A stretch of DNA of 47,099 nt from Candidatus Saccharicenans sp. (lineage in GTDB: Bacteria > Acidobacteriota > Aminicenantia > Aminicenantales > Saccharicenantaceae): NCBI GenBank assembly GCA_030018265.1, contig JASEFX010000018.1:1-47099 (forward strand), in the 5' to 3' direction. A model generated the notes under the pieces. That model did not search any database and was not told the DNA's origin. It saw nothing but the letters and a program-made list of their open reading frames with translations. The position numbers and the translations under genes are program-made. Numbering within the stretch: the first letter of the stretch is position 1; each line of letters opens with the position of its first letter. Positions 31,643 through 39,195 of the stretch are shown one piece after another.

Positions 31643-33415
31643 TCAATAACCGAGTCCTTTTTTCAATCGGTCGTACTCCTGCCAGATTTCATAAGGCGTA
31701 TGGCGGCCAAACTGTTTCAGGAACTTCTTGATGTCAGCCAGCTCCTCTTCCCATTCGCCGGGATCGATCCGGAAAAGCTCATCTAGATTCTCATCCGGCA
31801 GATTTAACCCCCTGAGGTCCAGGTCTTTCTTTTCAGGAATGAGACCGAGCGGAGTTTCCTTCGCTCCCACCCGGCCGTTTATTCTTTCTATGATCCACTT
31901 GAGAATTCTTATGTTCTCGCCGAACCCCGGCCACAGGAATTCTCCTTTCTCATTACGCCGGAAGGCGTTGATCGAATAGATGCGCGGCGGGTGGCTCATC
32001 AACCGGCCCATGTTTATCCAGTGTCGAAAATAATCGCCCATGTTATAGCCGCAGAATGGCAGCATGGCCATCGGGTCCCGCCGTAGCACGCCAACTTTTC
32101 CAGCCGCGGCTGCCGTCGTTTCCGAGCCCATCCTGGCTCCCATAAATACGCCATGCTCCCAGTTGAAGGCTTCGACCACCAGAGGAATTAATTTCGAACG
32201 ACGGCCACCGAACAGAATGGCTGAGATCGGCACTCCCATCGGATTGTCGTATTCCGGCGAAAGAGTCGGGCAATTGTAGATTGAAACGGTGAACCTCGAA
32301 TTCGGATGAGCTGCCGGCGTTCCCTGCCCGGGCTTCCAGGGATGCCCCTGCCAGTCAAGCATGTTTTCCGGCACCGGACCGTCGAGCCCCTCCCACCAGG
32401 GCGACATCGTATCGAGGTCGAGCCCGACATTGGTAAACAGCGTCGGATAAAAGTTAGAGTTCTTCAGCGTCCGGATCATATTCGGGTTGCTTTTCATGGA
32501 AGTTCCCGGAGCCACGCCGAAGAAACCGGATTCGGGATTTATCGCATACAGACGCCCGTCAGGTCCGATGTTCAACCAGGCGATATCGTCTCCGATTGTC
32601 CAGACGCGATACTCAGGCAGAGCCGATTCCAGCATGGCGAAATTGGTCTTGCCGCAGGCCGAAGGAAAAGCCCCGGCAATGTAAGTAACATTTCCGTGAT
32701 GGTCCTCAACCCCGATAATCATCATATGTTCGGCCAGCCAGCCGTACTTACGGCCCATCCAGGAAGCGATTCTCAGAGAAAAACATTTTTTTCCAAGAAG
32801 AGCGTTCCCTCCGTATCCCGAGCCGACACTCCACACCAGATTCTCTTCCGGAAAATGCATGATGAGCCTACGGTCGGGGCTGAAATCGCCGACTGTGTGA
32901 ATCCCTTTGACGAAATTTTCAGAATTGCCGATTTTTTCCAGGACATGCTTCCCCAGCCTGGTCATGATGCGCATGCTGACCGCCACATAGGAAATATCGG
33001 TTATCTGAACGCAGGCTTTGGCGTAGGGAGAGTCCGGATGTCCCATCATGTAAGGCAGAACGTACATGGTTCTGCCGCGCATCGCCCCGCGCGAAAGCGC
33101 CGTCAACTTTTTCCTGGCCTCCTCCGGATGCATCCAGTTGTTGTTCGGGCCAGTGGTTTCCCGGTCTGAATGGCAGACGAACGTTAGATGCTCGGTGCGG
33201 GCCACATCGGTCGGATGGCTACGGTGGAGGTAAGCCTTCGGCCAGAGTTTCTGGTTAAGTTCGATGAAGACGTCATGATCCTCGAGTTTTTCTTCACGGA
33301 GTCCCGTTTCGATAATACGCCGGGCTTCTCCTTCGGAACCGTCGCACCAGTAGATATTTTTTGGCTGAAGAAGTTCAGCCTGTTTTTCCACCCATTTTTC
33401 AACTGCCGTCGCCAT
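31643..33415 (-). CDS. pckG: Phosphoenolpyruvate carboxykinase (GTP)
   Basis: 590 residues from the ATG at 33415 (AGGGA upstream), close to the usual ~600 of the GTP-dependent form. It interconverts oxaloacetate plus GTP and PEP plus CO2 plus GDP. The kinase loop FPSACGKTN (about 250-258), the DDIAWL metal motif, MGVPISAILFGGRRS and FNWEHGVFMGARMGSETTAAA are the family signatures. It links sugar breakdown with the C4-acid pool and in anaerobes may run in the carboxylating direction. It has its own promoter, followed on the same strand by the LacI and GntR genes after a gap of about 176 bp. Confidence 0.97.
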   Translation of the reverse strand: MATAVEKWVEKQAELLQPKNIYWCDGSEGEARRIIETGLREEKLEDHDVFIELNQKLWPKAYLHRSHPTDVARTEHLTFVCHSDRETTGPNNNWMHPEEARKKLTALSRGAMRGRTMYVLPYMMGHPDSPYAKACVQITDISYVAVSMRIMTRLGKHVLEKIGNSENFVKGIHTVGDFSPDRRLIMHFPEENLVWSVGSGYGGNALLGKKCFSLRIASWMGRKYGWLAEHMMIIGVEDHHGNVTYIAGAFPSACGKTNFAMLESALPEYRVWTIGDDIAWLNIGPDGRLYAINPESGFFGVAPGTSMKSNPNMIRTLKNSNFYPTLFTNVGLDLDTMSPWWEGLDGPVPENMLDWQGHPWKPGQGTPAAHPNSRFTVSIYNCPTLSPEYDNPMGVPISAILFGGRRSKLIPLVVEAFNWEHGVFMGARMGSETTAAAAGKVGVLRRDPMAMLPFCGYNMGDYFRHWINMGRLMSHPPRIYSINAFRRNEKGEFLWPGFGENIRILKWIIERINGRVGAKETPLGLIPEKKDLDLRGLNLPDENLDELFRIDPGEWEEELADIKKFLKQFGRHTPYEIWQEYDRLKKGLGY

Positions 33416-33450
33416 GGATTTTCCCTGGAAGGAATTTATTCTGAAGCTTT

Positions 33451-33479
33451 CTAATAGCACAGCCAGCCAGGTTTGTCAA
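33451..33479 (-). promoter_or_regulatory. sigma-70 promoter of pckG
   Basis: TTGACA (33474-33479) and TATTAG (33451-33456) on the minus strand, 17-bp spacing, about 36 bp before the ATG at 33415. Confidence 0.65.
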
Positions 33480-33655
33480 AAGAAAGCGCTTTCGCCTGAA
33501 AGTTTCCCACCAGGCTGGAAAATAGCGGCCTGAAGATAACCGGCCTTTTTTCCAGACCTTCCGCCGCCTGCCAGGTTATTGTTACAGCTCAATCTCGTTT
33601 TTTTCCTTGCCCGGGATCAGGAGCCGATGCTAAAATTTTTTGCCAGGAGGACACC

Positions 33656-34321
33656 ATGAAGAAAAAACCGACCGGAATTATACTTATTTCTGTTTTTATC
33701 GCCGGGTTGCTTATTTACCCCTCCAGCTTCAGCTTCTGTCAGGAAATCACTAAGATAAAACTTCCTCCACCGCAACTTGAAGGCGGCAAACCGTTGATGG
33801 AATGCTTGAAAAACAGACAGAGCCAGAGAGAGTTCAGTCCGGAGAGTCTGCCCCTTCAGGTGCTTTCCAATCTACTCTGGGCTGCTTACGGAATAAACCG
33901 GCCCGAATCCGGGAAGAGGACAGCCCCATCAGCCGTCAACTGGCAGAATATCGACCTTTACGTGGCGACCGCCGACGGGCTGTTTCTGTATGAAGCCAAG
34001 GACCATTCGCTGATCCAGATACTCAAAGAAGACATCCGGGCGCTGACCGGCACGCAGGATTTTGTCAGAGTGGCTCCGGTGAATCTGGTCTACGTCGGAG
34101 ATTACGCTCGAATTCCCCGCGGAACTGATGAGGATAAAAGGTTCTATTCGGGAGCTCATGCTGCTTTCATCGCCCAGAATGTCTATCTTTTCTGCGCTTC
34201 AGAAAGCCTTGCCACGGTTGTCCGGGCGTCGATCAACAGGGAGGAACTGGCAAAGGCCATGAAGCTCCGGCCGGAGCAGAAAATCATGCTGGCCCAGACG
34301 GTGGGCTATCCTAAAAAATAA
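33656..34321 (+). CDS. Exported SagB-type nitroreductase-family protein
   Basis: 221 residues. The N-terminal ~29 residues (GIILISVFIAGLLIYPSSFSF) form a signal peptide. The remainder has the SagB/ThcOx nitroreductase pattern: KNRQSQREFSPESL (the Arg-rich FMN phosphate contact), LSNLLWAAYGINRP, RTAPSAVNWQNIDLYV and an FYSGAHAAFIAQNVYL helix. These FMN enzymes usually oxidise or reduce small molecules in the cytoplasm, so export is uncommon. ATG follows CAGGAGG. It stands alone, converging on a GH127 gene; TTGCCC/TAAAAT with 18-bp spacing upstream is a weak promoter guess. Confidence 0.85.
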   Translation: MKKKPTGIILISVFIAGLLIYPSSFSFCQEITKIKLPPPQLEGGKPLMECLKNRQSQREFSPESLPLQVLSNLLWAAYGINRPESGKRTAPSAVNWQNIDLYVATADGLFLYEAKDHSLIQILKEDIRALTGTQDFVRVAPVNLVYVGDYARIPRGTDEDKRFYSGAHAAFIAQNVYLFCASESLATVVRASINREELAKAMKLRPEQKIMLAQTVGYPKK

Positions 34322-34370
34322 ACAACATTTTTTCAAAACCCTGAGCGGCTGGCATCCTGAATAAAAAAAC

Positions 34371-36359
34371 CTATTCTTTTTTGAGCAGCCAGACGGCCAT
34401 TTCCCAGGGACCTCGATTCGCCCAGACGGCATAGGGAACAAGGAACAGCGTTTGCTTCCTGATTTCATTGCCTTTATCGTCGACCACCAGTCCATTTCCG
34501 GTTATTACTGTAACTCCGCCCAGCAGATCGCTCCTGAACCACTGTTGAAAATGTGTGCCCGGAGTAACCGCCAGGTTGAGTGCGGTTCCGCCGTTATCTC
34601 TTCCTTCGGCGCAGAAAACTATCGGGCCCCTCTCGATAGCGACGCGGCCTCTGTTATCCACCACCTGAGGATGAGCTTTTACCCTTCTTATCGACATCGG
34701 GAAAATGATCTCTATCACATCTCCTCTGACCCATTTTCTTTTGATTCTCAGATAACCGCGTTCGATTTTTACCGGATAAACCTTCCGGTTCACTCTGACG
34801 GAAATTTCCCTGGTTGAACTGTCTTGATACCGATAAAGGTCTGAAGGAACAGGCTGCCCCTGAGCCCAGCCGGGAATTCTGACGCAGAGAACAAACTCTC
34901 TCACTCTGGCCGGGTTAACTCCAATCTTAACCTGCCCCATCCAGGGATATTTTGTCTCCTGGATGATTTCCAGCCGGGTTTTTTTGTAATCGAATTGAGC
35001 GGTTGAACTGACAAAAAGGTTTATAAAAACTTCATCTTCCGAATAAGCATAAATATACTGCGGAAAAGTCGCCAGAAAACGAGCGGCGTTAGCCGGACAG
35101 CAGGCCACCTCAAACCAGCTGCTGCGCTCGTACTTTCCCCGGGAAGCCAGCGGGTTCTGGTAGAAAAACCGGTCGCCAGAAAGCCCGACGCCCGAGAGCA
35201 ATCCGTTGTAAATAATCCTTTCGAGGATATCAATATACCGGCCGTCTCCTTCTAACTGGAACAGCCTCTGGTTCCAGAAAGCATTCCCGACCGCGGCGCA
35301 GGTTTCGGCATAAGCTTTCTCATTCGGCAGTTCATAATCCCGTCCGAAAGCCTCATATTCGCCAACCGAACCTATACCACCCGTAATGTACATTTTTTTC
35401 CCGACAACATTCTCCCAGAGTTTCTGGCTCACCCGGGCATATTCCGGAAACCCTCCATGCGCAGCCACGTCCAGCATCCCGCAGTACATGTAGGTAGCGC
35501 GGACAGCATGGCCTGCAGCTTCTGTTTGCTCCAGAACCGGCAGGTGGTTCTGCAGATACTCTTCTGAATTGTAGATGTGGAAGGGAGAGGTCTTCGGGTA
35601 GACCTCGCCTCCGTGATAATATCCCCTTTCATCTAAGAAAAACTTTGCCAGCTTGAGATATTCTTCGTTGCCGGTAACCCGGTACAGCTTCACCAGACCG
35701 ATTTCCACTTCCTGATGACCGGGAAACCCCCGGCGCTTGCCGGGACCGAAGGTGCGCACGAGCAGGTCGGCGCTTTTCAGGGCCACCCCGAGAAGATTCT
35801 TCTCGCCGGTAGCCTGGTAACAGGCAACCGCTGCCTCAAAAAGATGACCGAGGTTGTAAAGCTCGTGGCTGACCCTCAGGTTTGACCATCTCTCCTTTCC
35901 TGAGCCGGGAGCAGGATTCTTCGGGTCGATCGTCCTGGCGGTGAAAAGATAACCGTCGGGTTCCTGGGCCCTGGCTATTATCGACACCAGGTCGTCTATC
36001 TGCTTTTTCAGGGCCGGGTCCGGGTTGGTTTTCAGGGTGCAGGCAGCCGCCTCTATCGCTTTATAAACATCAGAATCGTTGTATCTCTTTCCGGTATGTT
36101 TTCCCTTTTTAAGTCCGGCGGCGATACGGAAATTGTCCACCCGACCGGTCTCCTCGTTCATGCGGAAAAGGTAGGGAATGGTCACCAGCCGGTTGGTATT
36201 CATCCGGGGCGCCCAGAATTCATCGTTCACCCGGACTTCCCAGTAGTTCACCGGTTTTATCGGATAATCTTTCGCCGGTTTTTCAGGCTGCGGGTAAACC
36301 AATCCCGCCAGGGCTGTCAGAAAAAAGCCAATCGCTAATAAGCAGGCAGCCTTCCTCAT
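34371..36359 (-). CDS. Exported GH127 (DUF1680) beta-L-arabinofuranosidase-like enzyme, copy 1
   Basis: 662 residues with a signal peptide (about 1-23). An (alpha/alpha)6 catalytic domain is followed by beta-sandwich domains. By alignment to HypBA1 from memory, the acid/base is Glu336 (YEAFG), the zinc ligands Glu352 and Cys354 (AYAETCA) and Cys421, and the nucleophile Cys420 (VACCP); the 16-residue gap between the two Glu matches HypBA1. Known members remove beta-L-arabinofuranosyl units, but other specificities exist. Ends GPWEMAVWLLKKE with no extra domain. It lies 104 bp behind the GH51 gene. Confidence 0.88.
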   Translation of the reverse strand: MRKAACLLAIGFFLTALAGLVYPQPEKPAKDYPIKPVNYWEVRVNDEFWAPRMNTNRLVTIPYLFRMNEETGRVDNFRIAAGLKKGKHTGKRYNDSDVYKAIEAAACTLKTNPDPALKKQIDDLVSIIARAQEPDGYLFTARTIDPKNPAPGSGKERWSNLRVSHELYNLGHLFEAAVACYQATGEKNLLGVALKSADLLVRTFGPGKRRGFPGHQEVEIGLVKLYRVTGNEEYLKLAKFFLDERGYYHGGEVYPKTSPFHIYNSEEYLQNHLPVLEQTEAAGHAVRATYMYCGMLDVAAHGGFPEYARVSQKLWENVVGKKMYITGGIGSVGEYEAFGRDYELPNEKAYAETCAAVGNAFWNQRLFQLEGDGRYIDILERIIYNGLLSGVGLSGDRFFYQNPLASRGKYERSSWFEVACCPANAARFLATFPQYIYAYSEDEVFINLFVSSTAQFDYKKTRLEIIQETKYPWMGQVKIGVNPARVREFVLCVRIPGWAQGQPVPSDLYRYQDSSTREISVRVNRKVYPVKIERGYLRIKRKWVRGDVIEIIFPMSIRRVKAHPQVVDNRGRVAIERGPIVFCAEGRDNGGTALNLAVTPGTHFQQWFRSDLLGGVTVITGNGLVVDDKGNEIRKQTLFLVPYAVWANRGPWEMAVWLLKKE

Positions 36360-36439
36360 TTTTTCCCTCTCCCAGCGATTTTATCACATCATCAACTTAA
36401 ATTAACACGGTCGAGTAAAAGCTTTAAGAAACCCACAAT

Positions 36440-36458
36440 TCCTACTATTATAGTAGGA
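36440..36458. repeat. Perfect 19-bp palindrome between GH51 and GH127 genes
   Basis: TCCTACTAT-T-ATAGTAGGA, 9-bp arms around one base, five bases past the GH51 stop. It holds a TATAAT on the minus strand but no -35 partner. It could be an operator for the GH127 gene or a small hairpin; no T-tract follows. Confidence 0.4.
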
Positions 36459-36463
36459 TTTAT

Positions 36464-38878
36464 TCATTTCAGCACGTAGACGGTAACGCTCAGCGGCGGA
36501 AGCGTCAGTTTTTCCGGATGGAAGCTCTCATCCACCGTGAAGATTTCCACTTCCGACTTTTTGCCAGGAACGTTGCAGGCCTTCTCATGCGGGCCGGTTA
36601 TCCTGAAGATTTTCTCCACCCGGTTGAGCTTAAAACCGTTTATTTTCAGAGACAGGTTCTGTCTTTCGCCGGTCGGATTCACCACAGCCAGAGTCAAAGT
36701 CCTGCCGTCAGCTTTCCAGGCAGCCATCAGATCGAGCGGTTCTGGTTGACCGGTAATCCTCACCGGGACCGTGCCGAATTCGTTGCGGTAGAGCTTTAAG
36801 ACCAGCCCGGTGGTGTCAAAAACAGCTTCAGTCTTTGAGGTTTTTATCGCTCCGATGACATTAACCGTCTGGGCATAATTCGCCATGTAAATAATGTCTG
36901 CCTGACGGTAATACTCGTGCAGGCCAGCCGCAATTCCCAGAGCATCCTTCAGAAAGTATTGTGTTCCGAGCTCTCCGTAAATGTAAGGTCCATACCAGTA
37001 ATTCCACTCATCCAGAGCTATCCTGATATCTTTGCCCCTTAGCTGCGGGATCGTCCGCCGGTACTGACGATGAGCTTCGGCAATCCTTCTTATAGCTCGC
37101 GGAACCTGGTAGACGTGGCTGAGCAACCCCGGTCTTTCCTGCACATAAAAATGCTCGCTGATGAGGTCCATGTGATCTGCGCAGGCTTCTAACATCCCGC
37201 GGCTCCATTCGCCGACCGCTCCGACTGCAATGATGACAATATTCGGGTCGCGAGCTTTCATCGCCTCAACAAAACGGTTGTGCCTTTTCACGTAGTCTTT
37301 AAGCGGCATATGCCCGAGCTGCCAGTCGCCGTACATTTCGTTGCCCACTGACCAGAACCGGCAGTTAAAAGGCCCGGGGTGGCCGTTCTGCGCCCGCCAC
37401 TGTCCCATCGGCGTGTCGGGAGCGCCGTTGACATACTCGACCTCCTCAGCCGCCAGCGTCTCGTTTCCCTGACCGCTGTTCACCGCGATGTATGGTTCCG
37501 CCCCGACCAGACGGCAGAAGGTCATAAACTCATGTATGCCAACATCGTTATGCTCTATTCCCTGCCAGGCAGGGTTCTTGCGCGGCGGACGCCGGTCGGG
37601 ATCGCCTATTCCGTCTTTCCAGTTATAGCCAGAAACAAAATTTCCTCCGGGCCAGCGATAAACTGGGGCATTAAGTTCCCGGAGAAGCTTTATCACCTCC
37701 GGTCGGAAGCCTTCGAGATTATCGGCCGGCATAAGAGAAACAGCCGCCACCCGGAAGGCTTCTCTCCCGCGGCTAACAATTTCCAGACGGCCGTTATCAG
37801 TGCTCGCCCCGGCAGTAAAGTTGAAATAATATTTCCTGTAATCGGGGCTGATCTCATCAATCCTGAAAACCTCTCTGGAAGATTCGCCCTCGCCCCAGAC
37901 GAGCCTGACCTCTACCGGAAGCACTCCCGGATCACCGGCGATGACCACCCGACCGGTGTATTTCCTCCCGGACTGCAGCGCGATTTCTGCCTGGTAGATT
38001 CCGCCCTCTGTGCCGTCTCCTCTGAGCCTAATTTCAGGAACCGGAACACCGGCATAAACCAGAAGAGGATTCATATGAAGAGAATGCGGCTTTCCGGCCA
38101 CCTTCCAGGGCGACTCGGCTGATCCGACCGGGAGATAAAATTTCCGGTCCTCGAGCATCTCCGCCCAGATGCCCTGATAGATGCAGCGTCCGAGATGTTC
38201 GATAAACTGGCCGTAAATGTATTCAGAAACGGGTGTCAGCTTTCTATCGGCCTGAATTGTGGCCTCCGGCTTCAAAGTCCGGCCTGAAATGTACTCCAGA
38301 GTGAGGTCGTCAAACCAGGCTTTCCCGGCAACCCGACCCCAGCCCCCAAAAAGGCAGTTCACCTGCAACGCATCGTTAAGCTCTGTGTCGATGATCATCT
38401 CGAGTTTTGTCCAGTCATTAGTTCCGGTGAGGGCTCTCGTCTGATATTTCTCCAGTCCATGGATGTTAAAAAGAACCCCTTTTCCGCCGAGTGACTGGAC
38501 ATTTTCTGTTTTCACCCAGCCGGTCAGCTTATACCTGGAAAACGGTCTGACCCTGACCACGGTAGACCAGGAAGCGTCCGCCCCTTTTTCTGAAACAAGC
38601 TGAACGCTGTAGTTTCCTGATCTGGCCACTGAACTTATCTGGAAATCCGCTTTTCCACTGTAAGTTACTGTCCTCCAGCCTTCCGGACGGTTGGTCTTTA
38701 TGTTTTCGAACGAAGGATTCTGGATTACTTGCTGCTGCTCAGCCTGAAGAGCCAGGACGGCAAACAGAAGGATAAAAGAAAAAAGCCCCGGCTTCGCCAG
38801 AGCCGCCTGCCGTATGCCCCAAATAAGCCGGGAAGTACGTTTTATTGTTCCCTCTGATTGACGCATTCCTTTATTCAT
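36464..38878 (-). CDS. Exported GH51 alpha-L-arabinofuranosidase with N-terminal carbohydrate-binding module
   Basis: 804 residues. A long N-terminus leads to a signal or anchor helix (about 31-46). Then come a CBM4/9-like beta-sandwich (about 50-195, IQNPSFENIKTNRPEGW), a (beta/alpha)8 catalytic domain and a C-terminal beta-sandwich. Catalytic residues are Glu514 (SVGNEMYG, acid/base) and Glu624 (ALDEWN, nucleophile); YRWPGGNFVSGYNW is the GH51 substrate-site motif. It releases terminal alpha-L-arabinofuranose from arabinan, arabinoxylan or arabinogalactan side chains. GGGAGGAG precedes the ATG at 38878. It sits between two GH127 genes on the same strand, so alpha- and beta-arabinofuranosyl bonds would be cut together. 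Confidence 0.94.
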   Translation of the reverse strand: MNKGMRQSEGTIKRTSRLIWGIRQAALAKPGLFSFILLFAVLALQAEQQQVIQNPSFENIKTNRPEGWRTVTYSGKADFQISSVARSGNYSVQLVSEKGADASWSTVVRVRPFSRYKLTGWVKTENVQSLGGKGVLFNIHGLEKYQTRALTGTNDWTKLEMIIDTELNDALQVNCLFGGWGRVAGKAWFDDLTLEYISGRTLKPEATIQADRKLTPVSEYIYGQFIEHLGRCIYQGIWAEMLEDRKFYLPVGSAESPWKVAGKPHSLHMNPLLVYAGVPVPEIRLRGDGTEGGIYQAEIALQSGRKYTGRVVIAGDPGVLPVEVRLVWGEGESSREVFRIDEISPDYRKYYFNFTAGASTDNGRLEIVSRGREAFRVAAVSLMPADNLEGFRPEVIKLLRELNAPVYRWPGGNFVSGYNWKDGIGDPDRRPPRKNPAWQGIEHNDVGIHEFMTFCRLVGAEPYIAVNSGQGNETLAAEEVEYVNGAPDTPMGQWRAQNGHPGPFNCRFWSVGNEMYGDWQLGHMPLKDYVKRHNRFVEAMKARDPNIVIIAVGAVGEWSRGMLEACADHMDLISEHFYVQERPGLLSHVYQVPRAIRRIAEAHRQYRRTIPQLRGKDIRIALDEWNYWYGPYIYGELGTQYFLKDALGIAAGLHEYYRQADIIYMANYAQTVNVIGAIKTSKTEAVFDTTGLVLKLYRNEFGTVPVRITGQPEPLDLMAAWKADGRTLTLAVVNPTGERQNLSLKINGFKLNRVEKIFRITGPHEKACNVPGKKSEVEIFTVDESFHPEKLTLPPLSVTVYVLK

Positions 38879-39195
38879 AATCTCCTCCCGAAAATCATAT
38901 GAAAAAGTCTATTTTTGCCCCTGACTTAAATTGCCCTCAAGCAACCGGCTATCTCCTGCTGGCAGAAATCTTCGGCAAATGCCCGGGCAAAATCAAATTC
39001 CACTTTCTGCTTATAATCCGCTCCCGCCGTTAAATCCTGATTATCCCGCCACCGACGCTTCCGCAAAGTCGCTCGATCGCTTTGCCATCCTGGCAATTAA
39101 ATCTCTCTACCTGCCAGCCAGCTGAACTTCCTTTGTGCGCCTGCTCCCTTATGCCGGGAATTTTTAAGCTTTTACTTCCGGCTGAAATCAACCGT
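38879..39195. other. 317-bp gap between GH127 copy 2 and GH51
   Basis: No open frame is convincing. The only structure I see is TTGCCA-TCC-TGGCAA (39082-39096), a 6-bp inverted repeat with a 3-bp spacer. No sigma-70 pair with good spacing was found for the GH51 gene, so read-through from copy 2 is possible. Confidence 0.4.

Noticed and set aside
32306-33169. 287-codon plus-strand frame opposite pckG
   Set aside because: Lies wholly within the conserved PEP carboxykinase coding sequence; no recognisable domain.
39082-39096. TTGCCA-TCC-TGGCAA inverted repeat in the GH127-GH51 gap
   Set aside because: Only 6-bp arms with no promoter around it; too short to call an operator.
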